Source of the DNA: an uncultured Prevotella sp.
GTDB lineage: Bacteria > Bacteroidota > Bacteroidia > Bacteroidales > Bacteroidaceae
Assembly: GCA_944319935.1 (NCBI GenBank)
Contig: CALUFM010000008.1
Location: 42,736-106,735, forward strand
Reading direction: 5' to 3'
Length of the DNA stretch: 64,000 nt
Part shown: positions 1-8,344 of the stretch, piece after piece
Position numbering within the stretch: the stretch's first letter is position 1
Layout of the letters: each line of letters opens with the position of its first letter
The notes under the pieces: generated by a model
The model's database searches: none
Seen by the model: only the letters and a program-made list of their open reading frames with translations
What the model was told of the DNA's origin: nothing
Program-made: the position numbers and the translations under genes

Positions 1-743
1 GCCGCTTCACAGAGTTTAGTCTTTATTTCAAGGTTCTTCTTGAAGTCGTATTCGCGGGCTTCGCTGTTCAGTTTCAGCAGGTCGTAATACTGTTCTACGT
101 ACAGTTGGTAGTTGCGCCACAGCTCGTTGGCCTTTTCCGCCGGAACGAGCTTGATTTCCTTCCATTCCTGCTGCAGCTTCTTGAAGTCCTGGTATGACTT
201 GTTCGCCTCGTCGGGCGATGTTATCATCGCCTTGATTTTCTCTATTATGTCGAGTTTCTTCTTGAGGTTCTCTTGTTTCTCCTGTTCCTGCTCCAAGAAG
301 ATTTTGGCGCGTTTTTCCTTTATGATGCTCATCTCGGCCTTGAACTCTTCCTCGTCTTCGTCAGGCGTCACCTTGTAGTTGGCAGGGTCTCCGCCACCGT
401 CTACGTAAGCCTTCATGTCGGCTTCCCTTTCGGCGAAGTGCAGTTTGTAGAAAGCGGTCTTGAGGTATTCCACTTCGTCTTTCTGCGGGTTTTCGTCGCT
501 GTGGGCTATTTCCTTCAGGCGTCCTATTACCTCTTTCTTGCTTTTGTACACTTTCTTCTGTTCCGTCGCGTCAGCGTCATTGTTGGCGGCAGGCGTTTCT
601 GCCGTGTCCGCTGCGGGTGTTTCAGGTGTTTCGTTGGCGGGGGCAGTGCTGTTGTCTGCTACGTTGCTGTTTTCAGCCGGTGCGGCGTTCAGCAGTTCTT
701 CTGTCTTTTCTTGACCGAGAGTGTTTTCTTGAGAGTCCATCAT
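1..743 (-). CDS. DUF349 domain protein (3' part outside the window)
   Basis: About 247 N-terminal residues are visible; the rest lies beyond base 1. After an acidic, Ala/Thr/Pro-rich, probably disordered N-terminus (roughly residues 1-60), the chain becomes charged and helical and enters the DUF349 pattern, with segments such as QQEWKEIKLVP followed by LWRNYQLYVEQYY. The family is cytoplasmic and of unknown biochemical role; Bacteroidota versions usually carry several DUF349 repeats, so much of the protein is probably missing here. Two adjacent ATG codons (743 and 740) could start it. A TAACTTTG promoter box lies at 853-860, giving a leader of about 100 nt that contains octamer repeat units. 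Confidence 0.8.
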   Translation of the reverse strand, partial: MMDSQENTLGQEKTEELLNAAPAENSNVADNSTAPANETPETPAADTAETPAANNDADATEQKKVYKSKKEVIGRLKEIAHSDENPQKDEVEYLKTAFYKLHFAEREADMKAYVDGGGDPANYKVTPDEDEEEFKAEMSIIKEKRAKIFLEQEQEKQENLKKKLDIIEKIKAMITSPDEANKSYQDFKKLQQEWKEIKLVPAEKANELWRNYQLYVEQYYDLLKLNSEAREYDFKKNLEIKTKLCEA

Positions 744-796
744 ATAAAAATTTTTAGTTGACAAGTCGCCAGTGACAGGTAAACAAGGTTGATGTT

Positions 797-858
797 CTTG
801 TCTGCTTGTATGTTGTTTGCTTGTCGGCTGATAAGTCTTGTCTGCTTGTTTGCAAAGT
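797..858. repeat. Degenerate octamer-repeat tract in the DUF349 leader
   Basis: The tract contains several CTTGTCTGCTTG / TTTGCTTGT words, the same octamer family (TGCTTGTC/TGCTTGTT) that forms long arrays after 61 kb. Here it lies in the untranslated leader of the DUF349 gene, and its end abuts the -7 box. Confidence 0.6.
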
Positions 859-860
859 TA
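853..860 (-). promoter_or_regulatory. -7 box (TAACTTTG) for the DUF349 gene
   Basis: On the minus strand this matches the Bacteroidota -7 consensus TAnnTTTG. No clear TTTG occurs at the usual 19-20 nt upstream; the closest is about 25 nt away. Confidence 0.55.
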
Positions 861-947
861 ATTAATACATATTATAATAGGTGTGCAAACTTAATTAAAA
901 ATATCGTAAATCGGCAAACAATTTTCAAAAAAATGGCCTTTTCCCTG

Positions 948-1880
948 CTAAATGAGGCGTTTATGACGGAAAATCCACCATGAAATGCCTGAAATCAAGG
1001 CCGACATCACTATAGCTATGAGGAAGCCGAACTTGTTGCCTTCCATGCCGTTGATTAGGTTCATGCCGAAGATGCTCGCTATCAGCGTGGGGAACATCAG
1101 GATTATTGACACCGACGTGAGCGTTCGCATCACGGTGTTCATGTTGTTGTTGATGATGCTCGAATAGGTGTCCATCGTCGATTCCAAGATGTCTGAGTAT
1201 ATGTTCGTCGTCTCCCTCGCCTGGCTCATCTCGATGTTTACGTCCTCGATGAGGTCGGCGTCAAGCTCGTCCACCTGCAACTTGAACTTCAGCTTGGCCA
1301 GAAGGTTCTCGTTGCCGCGGATTGACGTGATGAAGTATGTCAGCGAGTCTTGCAGGCGCGACAGGCCGATTAGCGACTCGTTGTTCACCTCTCGGTCAAG
1401 GTTGCGCTTCGCTTTCTCTATGAGGTTGTTGATTTGTTTCAGCCGTTTCTGGTACCACACCGCCGAAGAGAGGAACAGTCGGAATATCATGTCCACGTAA
1501 TCGGTGAACCCCTCGCTGCGCTTCTGCTGGTAGCTTACGAAGTCAATCATCATGTTCGTCTCATGGAAGCACACCGTGATGGTGACGTCGCGCTTGTGTA
1601 TGATGCCAAGCGGCACGGTGGTGTAGGGTGTGCGCGAGCGTATTTCCTTGACGAACGGGATACGCAGGATTATGAGCATCCATCCGTCGTCGTACTCGTA
1701 GCGGGCACGCTCGTCGTTGTCGCTGATGTCAGAAAGGAAGTAGTCGGGAATCTTGAATTCTTCTTCAAGAAGGCGTTGGTCGTCTTCAGTCGGGCAAGTC
1801 ACTTGTATCCAGCAGTTAGGCTCCCATTGGCCAATCTGCTTCAGGCCGTTGTTGGTGTTCCAAAATGTTCTCATTAGCAA
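948..1880 (-). CDS. CorA-family divalent cation transporter
   Basis: A 310-residue protein with a large soluble N-terminal domain and two C-terminal membrane helices (about 248-275 and 283-303). The GMN signature of CorA/MRS2 channels ends the first helix (ASIFGMNLINGMEG). The family forms pentameric channels for Mg2+, Co2+ or Ni2+ uptake in the cytoplasmic membrane. A TTTG-N19-TAATTTTG promoter lies about 125 nt upstream, and the gene appears monocistronic. Several CorA paralogues exist in Bacteroidota, so the ion cannot be assigned from sequence. Confidence 0.9.
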   Translation of the reverse strand: MLMRTFWNTNNGLKQIGQWEPNCWIQVTCPTEDDQRLLEEEFKIPDYFLSDISDNDERARYEYDDGWMLIILRIPFVKEIRSRTPYTTVPLGIIHKRDVTITVCFHETNMMIDFVSYQQKRSEGFTDYVDMIFRLFLSSAVWYQKRLKQINNLIEKAKRNLDREVNNESLIGLSRLQDSLTYFITSIRGNENLLAKLKFKLQVDELDADLIEDVNIEMSQARETTNIYSDILESTMDTYSSIINNNMNTVMRTLTSVSIILMFPTLIASIFGMNLINGMEGNKFGFLIAIVMSALISGISWWIFRHKRLI

Positions 1881-2221
1881 ATCCTCCGAAAATGTTACGC
1901 TTGGTGGGAAGACCGCCCATGAGAGCCGTGTCTCCTCACTTTACAAGTTCATGTTTTCCGCGTGATAGTCGTCCATAAAAGTTTTGAATTTCCGTTTTGC
2001 GCTGCAAAATTAGGTAAAAAAAGGAAAAACGCAAAATAAAATGTAAAAAAACACTCGGCAGGGGCGTTCGCATGGTGGCGTTAGCGTCTTTCTCTTGACG
2101 GTTGTTGCAAGGCTTGTTGGGGTTATGGGACTTGCCTGTTCGTTGAGTTGATGGCGCAAACATGCTTGGCGGGACGGGCGTGTTTGGCGGAAAGGCGTGG
2201 CGGATGTACCGCCGAACGCTG
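1881..2221. other. Intergenic, corA leader and promoter
   Basis: The stretch between the acyltransferase stop and the corA start. Apart from the corA promoter at 2005-2035 I see no gene, RNA or array here. Confidence 0.6.
2005..2035 (-). promoter_or_regulatory. corA promoter (TTTG-N19-TAATTTTG)
   Basis: Both elements of the Bacteroidota sigma-ABfr promoter are present with a 19-nt spacer. Transcription would start near 1998, leaving a leader of roughly 115-120 nt, long for this window. Confidence 0.75.
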
Positions 2222-3166
2222 TCATTGCGGCGCGTTGTAAAGCTTCTTCCCGCTGAACCACCGCGACAGTTTAAGCCTGTCCATCATGTAAGCCACGGCC
2301 ATGCTGCCTGCTATCGTGAAAGCCACTGACACCGCCGTGTACAGCATTGCGGTGGGGTCGAAGGAGAACAGGGGCACGAAACGCTTGGCGATTATTGTGA
2401 ACATGGGCGAGAACAGCAGTATGGCCAGCGTGTTTTCGCCGATGAAATGCGTTGCTGTTTTCAGCTTGTCGCCGAGATACGGGTAAGCGGCGAGGGCGAA
2501 GCTCATGGCGAGCCACGTCATCACGACGCCTTGCAGTGTGGAGCGGTCGAGCCCGTCGGGCGACATGGCGCAAAGCAACGCCAGCGGCACAGCGGACAGC
2601 AGGGTGGGGCTGAACGCCGACATGACCCTCACGCCGCACATCCTTACCGCCGCCCCGGCCATGAAGTACATGGCGTTGTTTATCGAAACGATGTGCAGCA
2701 GTTCGTCTGCGGCATAAAAGGCCACGCCCATCAAGCACAGCGTTGCGGCCACTCCCAAGCGCGGGCGCAGCCGGCTTGTGGCGTAATAGACAAGGTAGCA
2801 TATTATGAGCGTGTGCAGATACCAGTACGGGCCGAGGGGATGCAGCAGCAGTTTGTCAAGAAAAACTCCAATGGTCAGCCGCTCGATGTGTTCGCGGATG
2901 GGCAGCAGCGACGCCATGTAAGTATATCCCGCCTCCATCACGGCATACGGGACGAACAGCCATTTGACCTGCCGTGCCAGTTTGCCGAAGCCCTTGTCAA
3001 TGTTGGCCAAATAGCCGGATATGACCAGGAACGCCGGCATGTGGAATGTGTAGACGATTTGTTTAGCGTAAGGGAACTTGTCGCCGACGTAAACCAAGTG
3101 GAAGACAATCATCAGCACTATGAATACGCACTTCAGGTAATCTATCTCTCTTACGCGGTTTTGCAT
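2222..3166 (-). CDS. Acyltransferase family 3 membrane protein
   Basis: A 314-residue protein with about ten hydrophobic helices. The N-terminus has the acyltransferase-3 pattern: REIDYLKCVFIVLMIVFHL, with the conserved His in helix 1, then FHMPAFLVISGYL. The family transfers acyl groups (often O-acetyl) to extracytoplasmic sugars. The acceptor cannot be inferred, because the neighbours do not form a glycan cluster. A TACTTTTG box at 3237-3244 lies about 70 nt upstream. Confidence 0.85.
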   Translation of the reverse strand: MQNRVREIDYLKCVFIVLMIVFHLVYVGDKFPYAKQIVYTFHMPAFLVISGYLANIDKGFGKLARQVKWLFVPYAVMEAGYTYMASLLPIREHIERLTIGVFLDKLLLHPLGPYWYLHTLIICYLVYYATSRLRPRLGVAATLCLMGVAFYAADELLHIVSINNAMYFMAGAAVRMCGVRVMSAFSPTLLSAVPLALLCAMSPDGLDRSTLQGVVMTWLAMSFALAAYPYLGDKLKTATHFIGENTLAILLFSPMFTIIAKRFVPLFSFDPTAMLYTAVSVAFTIAGSMAVAYMMDRLKLSRWFSGKKLYNAPQ

Positions 3167-3236
3167 TGCTTTCGGGGTGTTGTTGATTGTTGTTGTCTGT
3201 GCCTGTTATGATGAGCCGCCTCTTGGTTCGCTGCTG

Positions 3237-3244
3237 CAAAAGTA
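3237..3244 (-). promoter_or_regulatory. -7 box (TACTTTTG) for the acyltransferase gene
   Basis: Matches TAnnTTTG on the minus strand about 70 nt before the ATG; no strong -33 TTTG. Confidence 0.5.
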
Positions 3245-3533
3245 TCAATTTTGCATGTCATAAAATCTTTTGTGCCGTTGTTTTCATATCATTTAACGTT
3301 TCTTTTCGGCTTCTTTCTCTGCGTTTTTATCCCAAATCGGTCGTTAGGCTTTAGGCTGATTATGTGTTTATGCCTGACAGATTGTTTTTCCGTTCCGGCG
3401 AAGGCGTAGCGGGCTACGTCGAGACGGGGCGGTATGCAAGATGGCGGCAGGAACGCATAAGCAGGCAAGGAGTATGGGAATATGCCAATATCCAGACTTG
3501 TACGGTCTAATGGCCGATTTGTTTTTATGCAAT

Positions 3534-3571
3534 CCGCCCACAGCGTTTGTGTGTGGTGACGCTGTGGGCGG
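3534..3571. terminator. 13-bp hairpin after the BACON lipoprotein gene
   Basis: A perfect 13-bp stem (CCGCCCACAGCGT paired with ACGCTGTGGGCGG) with a 12-nt loop, 40 nt past the stop at 3611. There is no immediate U-run on the gene's strand, so it could be a weak terminator or an RNA 3' stabiliser. The rest of the 3167-3610 gap shows nothing recognisable apart from the acyltransferase promoter. Confidence 0.5.
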
Positions 3572-3610
3572 GCATGGTTTTCAATAGAAAGAGGAACTGT
3601 CTTTGTTGCT

Positions 3611-5149
3611 TCATTCGGGCATGATGGCCACGGATATTGGGGCATAGTCGGCCGGGCTGAAGCGGCGCAGGCCGCGTGACGCGGTTGATGTGCCGCGGAA
3701 TGTGGTGGTGCCGCCGAAGTTGTAAAGCCGTCCGCCCACGCATTCAGTCGCGCCGTACCAGTCAAACGTGCCGAGCATTCGCAGCGGTTCGGGCGTGCCG
3801 TCGCCTACGGTGTAGCGTGTCACGGCCGAACCGTCAAAGGCGTAGATGCAGCCGTCGGCTACGCCGATGAAGCTGAAGTTTGTTGAGAGAGAGTCGCTTT
3901 TGGCGCATACGGTAGGCTCGAGCGAGCCGCCCTTGACGGCGTATGCCGTGTGCATGAGGTCGTCCATGAGCCACGTCGTGCCGTCGCTGTCGTGCGTTAC
4001 GGCCACTTCGCCGAAGTATTCGCCGTGTTCGTTCGTGCCGTCAAGCGTCGCCGTGATGTTGCCGTTGTCGTCTTTTCCTATGGTGTAAGCCTCGATTGTG
4101 CTGCCTGTCACAACGTACAGCTTGTTCCCATCGGCCGCAGCCGCAACCACTTCGCCGCTGCGCTGGGCTATGGGAGTCCATGATGTGCCCGAAAGACGGT
4201 ATATTCCGCCATCGCCGGCGATGACAGGCGCGCCGTCAACACACGCACCCGCGCCTTGGCACGGAATGTCGGCGTAGCGGTGTTCTGTGCCCGTTGACGT
4301 TTCGTAAGCGCGGAATTCATAGCTTGGTGTGGTCTCCTGGTAGCCGAGCGATGTGCTGCTTTCAATGCCGCCTCCATAATAGATTATGTCGCCGTCAGTG
4401 AAATGCAGTCCGGCCGAACCTCCGTTGTTTAGCTGTCCGAGGTCGCTGAACACGATGTTCTGCTTCACCCTGAGCGTGTTGACTGACGGTTCGCCGGCAA
4501 TCGAGAATTTGCCTTCGGCCACGCCGCTCCCGTCCAACACGACATATGGTTTTGCCGTGTATGTCTGTCCTTTCTTTATGTACACGATGGGTTCCTTGGT
4601 CGGCACGGTGGCGTTCGGGTCGGTGAAGGTGAACGCCGCGCTTTCTGAGGCGAGTTGTTGCATGGTGCTTGTGGATTCGCGTCCGTTGTAAATGTCAACG
4701 TATATGCCGCCGTCCTTGTAGTAAGCCGCCGTCAGCACCACGCCCGGAGCGTCTTGTTCTTCGTTCGCCGGCTGGCGCACGACGATTTGCGTCGAGTCTG
4801 CCGATGCTCTTGACGCTGGTGCTTCGCCGAACCGTATGTAGCCTGTGCGCTCGCGGCCTGTAAGGTTTTTCGCGGCGATTACCTGCACGCTCTCGCCTCC
4901 CTTTCCGCCCATCTGCGACAGTTGCAGCCAGTCGGCTGACGACGTGGCCTCCCATGGTTCGGCTATTGGTATGGTGACAGGCTTCTGTTCGCCGTCAGAC
5001 GACAGTTGGAACACGTCTTCGTCTACGGCCGGCGGTGTTGGGTCGGTGCCGTCTGTTGTGTCATCGTCGTCGCTGCACGACGGCAACATCGTCACGGCGA
5101 ATGCCGCCATGAACATGAAAGACAATGTTTTTAGCTTCTTCATAATCAT
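3611..5149 (-). CDS. BACON-domain lipoprotein with a probable beta-propeller
   Basis: 512 residues. A lipoprotein signal peptide ends at LPSC followed by acidic residues (SDDDD), typical of surface-exposed Bacteroidota lipoproteins. Residues about 45-130 fit a BACON domain (WLQLSQMGGKGGESVQV, then ERTGYIRF), a small Ig-like module often tied to glycan or mucin binding. The remainder has blade-like repeats (GGIYRLSGTSW; GNKLYVVTGSTIEAYTIG; GCIYAFDGSAVTRYTVG) suggesting a propeller. No enzyme motif is visible. Start at 5149 (MIMKK) or 5143 (MKK). A weak box, TTACTTTG, is at 5182-5189. It is monocistronic, with a 22-bp repeat array upstream. Confidence 0.75.
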   Translation of the reverse strand: MIMKKLKTLSFMFMAAFAVTMLPSCSDDDDTTDGTDPTPPAVDEDVFQLSSDGEQKPVTIPIAEPWEATSSADWLQLSQMGGKGGESVQVIAAKNLTGRERTGYIRFGEAPASRASADSTQIVVRQPANEEQDAPGVVLTAAYYKDGGIYVDIYNGRESTSTMQQLASESAAFTFTDPNATVPTKEPIVYIKKGQTYTAKPYVVLDGSGVAEGKFSIAGEPSVNTLRVKQNIVFSDLGQLNNGGSAGLHFTDGDIIYYGGGIESSTSLGYQETTPSYEFRAYETSTGTEHRYADIPCQGAGACVDGAPVIAGDGGIYRLSGTSWTPIAQRSGEVVAAAADGNKLYVVTGSTIEAYTIGKDDNGNITATLDGTNEHGEYFGEVAVTHDSDGTTWLMDDLMHTAYAVKGGSLEPTVCAKSDSLSTNFSFIGVADGCIYAFDGSAVTRYTVGDGTPEPLRMLGTFDWYGATECVGGRLYNFGGTTTFRGTSTASRGLRRFSPADYAPISVAIMPE

Positions 5150-5282
5150 TGATGTTTTTATAGGTTAATACATTATGGTTACAAAGTAAGTCTTTTTTTT
5201 GAAATTGCAGGTAACGGCTTTCCGTGATTTTTGCGGTTGGTGCTGTAACGGCTTGTCAGCCAAAGCATTATAATATGCCGTG

Positions 5283-5360
5283 TCTTGCAACGTGAAACAT
5301 GGCATATTGCGATGCAAAAGGCCGCCTTTCACAATGCGAAAGACGCCCTTTTACAAAGTG
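5283..5360. repeat. 22-bp-period array A
   Basis: Exact 22-bp units at 5305-5326 and 5327-5348 with partial units on both sides. Each unit has the form TTTYGC-N4-GCRAAA plus a GC-rich spacer. It lies between the pepD stop and the BACON gene promoter. A GGCTTGTCAGCC motif at about 5250-5261 resembles the TTGTCAGGC tail of arrays B, E and H. Confidence 0.8.
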
Positions 5361-5380
5361 TGTATTGACTTGCGGTTGAT

Positions 5381-6838
5381 TTACTTCTCGGGGATTTCCT
5401 CGAGAGTCTTTGTCAGCAACGCCCAGAACTTGCTTGTAGAGGGCCAGTGGGCGCGCTCGCTCGGGGTGTGGGGAGAGAGCAGCGTCGGGCCGAACGAGCA
5501 GATGTCGAGGCCGGGATACTTGGAGAGGATGATGCTGCACTCCAATCCAGCGTGAACCACTTGCACCTTAGGCTCGTTGCCGAACAGGTCGTTGTAGATT
5601 TTGCGCATGCGCTTGATGAGTTCGCTGTCGGTGTTGGGGTCCCATCCGCCGTAAGCTCCGCTGAACTCAACCTTCATGCCTGCCATGTTGAAGCAGCTCT
5701 CAAGTGATGTCGCAAGCTCGTCTTTCTTGGTCTCGCTTGAGCTGCGGGCGAGGATTTTCACGGCAGCCTTGCCGCCCTCTATGTCAACGATGGCGAGGTT
5801 TGACGATGTCTCGACGATGTTGGGGATTGTCGGGATGTAACGCCATACGCCGTTGTGGGCTGCGTAGATTGCGTCAACCAAGTTGTCTTGGATTTCCTGC
5901 GGAACGACCTTTCCTGGCAGCTCGACGTCTTCAACGGTAACTTCTATTTCGTCTTCGATGCCTTTGTATTCGTCGTTGAACGTCTCGCGGTAGTTGTTGA
6001 CGAGGTCAACGAGGTCGGCCTTGTTCTCCTTCGGCAGTGTCAGTACGGCCTCGGCTTCGCGCGGTATGGCGTTGCGCATGTTGCCTCCATGCCATGAGGC
6101 GAGTTGCGCGTCGTCGTCGGCGATGGCCTCGCGGACTATGCGCACGAGCATCTTGTTGGCGTTGCCGCGGCCTACGCCGATTTCAAGTCCTGAGTGTCCG
6201 CCCTTGAGTCCCTTTATGGTTACTTTCACGGCGATGTCGTCCTTGTCGCTGTCGGCTTCCTGATAGTCCATCGTGGCTGTGATGTCAACGCCGCCTGCGC
6301 TGCCTATTATGAGTTCGCCCTCTTCCTCGGTGTCGAGGTTGAGCAGTATTTCCCCTTCCAGTTCGCCGGCCGGCAGGTCGTTCGCGCCGTACATTCCGGT
6401 CTCCTCGTCGGCTGTAATCAACGCCTCGATGGGGCCGTGCTTCAGGTCTGTGGCTTCCATCACGGCCATGATGGCGGCTACTCCGAGGCCGTCGTCCGCG
6501 CCGAGGGTGGTGCCCTTCGCCTTCACCCAATCGCCGTCAACGTAGGTCTCGATGGGTTCGGTCTCAAAGTTGTGGGTGCTGTCTTTCTCCTTCTGCGGCA
6601 CCATGTCCATGTGCGCTTGCAGTATGGTTGTCTTGCGGTTCTCCATGCCCGGGGTGGCGGGTTTGCGCATTACGATGTTGCCGGCCTCGTCTTGGAAGGC
6701 CTCAACGCCGGTTTTCTTTGCGAAGTCAAGCAGGAACTGCTGTACTTTCTCACGGTAGCCCGACGGGCGTGGAACTTGTGTCAGCGCGTAGAAGTTGCGC
6801 CAAATGCATTCAGGTTTCAGGTTTTTGATTTCACTCAT
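5381..6838 (-). CDS. pepD: Aminoacyl-histidine dipeptidase (M20C, PepD-type)
   Basis: 485 residues, the usual length for PepD. It is a cytosolic di-zinc peptidase that cleaves Xaa-His dipeptides such as carnosine. Metal and catalytic motifs in order: ILQAHMDMVP (ligand His and Asp), KGTTLGADDGLGVA (bridging Asp), ADEETGMYG (general-base Glu and ligand Glu), LLNLDTEEEG (ligand Asp) and the C-terminal VVHAGLECSII (ligand His). The lid domain lies between, about residues 190-400. No signal peptide. Probably monocistronic. Confidence 0.93.
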   Translation of the reverse strand: MSEIKNLKPECIWRNFYALTQVPRPSGYREKVQQFLLDFAKKTGVEAFQDEAGNIVMRKPATPGMENRKTTILQAHMDMVPQKEKDSTHNFETEPIETYVDGDWVKAKGTTLGADDGLGVAAIMAVMEATDLKHGPIEALITADEETGMYGANDLPAGELEGEILLNLDTEEEGELIIGSAGGVDITATMDYQEADSDKDDIAVKVTIKGLKGGHSGLEIGVGRGNANKMLVRIVREAIADDDAQLASWHGGNMRNAIPREAEAVLTLPKENKADLVDLVNNYRETFNDEYKGIEDEIEVTVEDVELPGKVVPQEIQDNLVDAIYAAHNGVWRYIPTIPNIVETSSNLAIVDIEGGKAAVKILARSSSETKKDELATSLESCFNMAGMKVEFSGAYGGWDPNTDSELIKRMRKIYNDLFGNEPKVQVVHAGLECSIILSKYPGLDICSFGPTLLSPHTPSERAHWPSTSKFWALLTKTLEEIPEK

Positions 6839-6876
6839 AGCATTTAATTTTTTTATTAAAGGTTGTTTTTCAGTTA

Positions 6877-6978
6877 AGAATTAAGAGTTAATAATTAAGG
6901 AAAATACCTTTGTCGGTGGCTTTTCTTTTAGCGCAACTAAGCATGTTTTCTTAATTCTTGATTCTTAACTCTTAATTA
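6877..6978. repeat. AT-rich inverted repeat (TTAAGAGTTAA family)
   Basis: The left arm near 6877-6900 (AAGAATTAAGAGTTAATAAT) and right arm near 6949-6978 (TTGATTCTTAACTCTTAATT) are near-complementary around a ~45-nt loop. The right arm supplies the last codons and TAA stop of the membrane protein ending at 6965. A related repeat is at 41962-42040. Confidence 0.7.
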
Positions 6979-7960
6979 TTTTCTTCGTGAACGCCAGTGC
7001 GCCCCAACTGTAAATGCCGAGCGCGATGACGAGCAGCGTCTGCACCGAGTGGACGATGAGTACGAAGTAAAGCGCGCTGTTGTCGGCCACGCCGTACAGT
7101 ATGAGCATCGTCTTCACGGCGAAGTGCCACGGCCCGGCCCCGTTGGGTGTGGGCACGATGACGGCTATGCTGCCTACCACGAACGTCACCAAGGCGCACT
7201 CAAGTCCCAAGCCGGCTGTGAAGTCGAAGCAGAAGAACGTGAGGTAGTAGTGCAGGAAGTAGCACACCCAGATGCCAATGGTGTAAAACAGGAACAGGGG
7301 TATGTTCTTGACGCTCTTCAGCGACATCACTCCCTGCCATATCCCGCCGAAAGTGGCTCTCACCTTGTTATATATCGACAGCTTCTTCAGCAGTATGTGC
7401 AGCATGAACAGCACCGCCACGCCGCATGCCGCGGTTACCAAGTAGCCCGTGGTTGAGAACTTGCCGAGGATGGAATCCATGCTCGTGCCCGTGCGCTCGA
7501 AGAACGTTGAGAACACGCCCATCTGCCAAACGAGCGTCAGCACGCACACGACGGCCATCAGCAGCATGTCGATGGCCCGCTCGGTAACTACTGTACCGAG
7601 TGCCTTGGCGAATGAGACACCGTCGTATCTCTTCAGCACTCCGCAGCGCGTGAACTCGCCTATGCGCGGCACCACGAGGCTTGCGGCGTAAGACAGGAAG
7701 ATGGAGTGAACGGCGGTTGACATCCTCGCGCGTTCGCCGATGGGCTCAAGCGTCTGCCGCCAACGCCATCCACGGAACATCTGGGCCAGTATGCCGAAAG
7801 GGAAGGAGAGAAGCATCCATGTCCAGTCCATCCCGTGCAGCAGGATGTCGTCAACTGTCTTGAAGTCGAAGTCACGGTACATCCAATAAAGGATTGCGCC
7901 TCCGAACGCAAGCGGAAGCAGTATCTTGACCACGTTGTTGACGAATGTCCTTGTTTTCAC
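6965..7960 (-). CDS. Flippase-like membrane protein (UPF0104/YbhN, lysylphosphatidylglycerol synthase TM-type)
   Basis: 331 residues with about eight membrane helices and the UPF0104 hallmarks: N-terminal ILYWMYRDFDF, then GWRWRQTLEP, RIGEFTRCGVLKRYDGVSF and TVVTERAIDM, and the late PTPNGAGPWHF. The family is related to the flippase half of MprF but lacks the synthase domain; many act on lipid-linked or hopanoid/aminolipid substrates, unknown here. I choose the GTG at 7960 rather than the in-frame ATG at 8023, because a TAAGTTTG promoter box (7982-7989) sits between them and would leave no RNA for the longer form. The extreme C-terminus (KIIKS) is encoded by an AT-rich repeat arm. Confidence 0.8.
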   Translation of the reverse strand: MKTRTFVNNVVKILLPLAFGGAILYWMYRDFDFKTVDDILLHGMDWTWMLLSFPFGILAQMFRGWRWRQTLEPIGERARMSTAVHSIFLSYAASLVVPRIGEFTRCGVLKRYDGVSFAKALGTVVTERAIDMLLMAVVCVLTLVWQMGVFSTFFERTGTSMDSILGKFSTTGYLVTAACGVAVLFMLHILLKKLSIYNKVRATFGGIWQGVMSLKSVKNIPLFLFYTIGIWVCYFLHYYLTFFCFDFTAGLGLECALVTFVVGSIAVIVPTPNGAGPWHFAVKTMLILYGVADNSALYFVLIVHSVQTLLVIALGIYSWGALAFTKKIIKS

Positions 7961-7981
7961 TCTCGGTAAATGTATTTCGTG

Positions 7982-7989
7982 CAAACTTA
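7982..7989 (-). promoter_or_regulatory. -7 box (TAAGTTTG) deciding the GTG start at 7960
   Basis: A TAnnTTTG match inside the longer reading frame. The predicted transcript starts near 7975, about 15 nt before GTG 7960 and after the alternative ATG. Confidence 0.55.
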
Positions 7990-8122
7990 CAACAAAATTT
8001 TGAAATGACACCATACTATTCATATTTTTTAATCCTTATTCTGCCATAATGCAACTTTGTTGCGTGGCGCAGCAAGCTCTTTCGTCTTGGCGCGTTGCTT
8101 GCGCATGGATGAATATGTGGCC

Positions 8123-8233
8123 TTTTGCCTCCTGAAAGGTGGCCTTCCGCCTTGCAAAAGGTGGCCTTTTACGAGGCGAAAAACCATCTTTTGCGCGTCG
8201 TATGGTAACGCGCTGATTGTCAGGCAGTTGCCC
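8123..8233. repeat. 22-bp-period array B
   Basis: Four consecutive units: 8123-8144, 8145-8166, 8167-8188 and 8189-8210. They are followed by a tail (CGCTGATTGTCAGGCAGTTG) shared with arrays E and H. It lies in the divergent gap between the flippase-like gene and the preQ1 riboswitch promoter. This is the cleanest array in the window. Confidence 0.88.
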
Positions 8234-8284
8234 GCAGTATGGATTTTTAACGGCAAAAGTGGTGGATAATACGATAAATTGCTG

Positions 8285-8292
8285 TAATTTTG
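8285..8292 (+). promoter_or_regulatory. -7 box (TAATTTTG) for the queuosine operon
   Basis: A perfect TAnnTTTG 17 nt before the riboswitch, so transcription should begin shortly before its first stem. No clear -33 element. Confidence 0.65.
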
Positions 8293-8308
8293 CAGCCGGA
8301 ATTTTATT

Positions 8309-8344
8309 GCAGAGTGCTTGCCTAACCTCTTTAAAAACAAGGAA
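8309..8344 (+). ncRNA. preQ1-I riboswitch controlling the queuosine transporter
   Basis: An H-type pseudoknot can be drawn. P1 pairs AGAG (8311-8314) with CTCT (8327-8330). The loop contains CTTG (8317-8320), which pairs with CAAG (8338-8341) in an A-rich tail (TTAAAAACAAGGA). The loop ends CCTAAC, placing the C expected to contact preQ1 at 8326, just before the 3' side of P1. This is the size and order of known class I preQ1 aptamers. The second helix covers AAGGA, the ribosome-binding site of the ATG at 8345, so ligand binding should block translation. The downstream genes are a queuosine-precursor transporter and queF, exactly the expected regulon. Confidence 0.85.

Noticed and set aside
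2447..3211. 254-codon plus-strand frame opposite the acyltransferase gene
   Set aside because: A shadow of the acyltransferase coding strand; no domain pattern.
6194..6847. 217-codon plus-strand frame opposite pepD
   Set aside because: A shadow of the high-GC pepD coding strand; composition is unlike a real protein.
8123..8233. CRISPR array as an explanation for the 22-bp arrays
   Set aside because: Units are contiguous with no unique spacers, and no cas gene is present.
8318..8344. TTG start nine codons before yhhQ ATG 8345
   Set aside because: It falls inside the preQ1 riboswitch loop; ATG 8345 has the ribosome-binding site.
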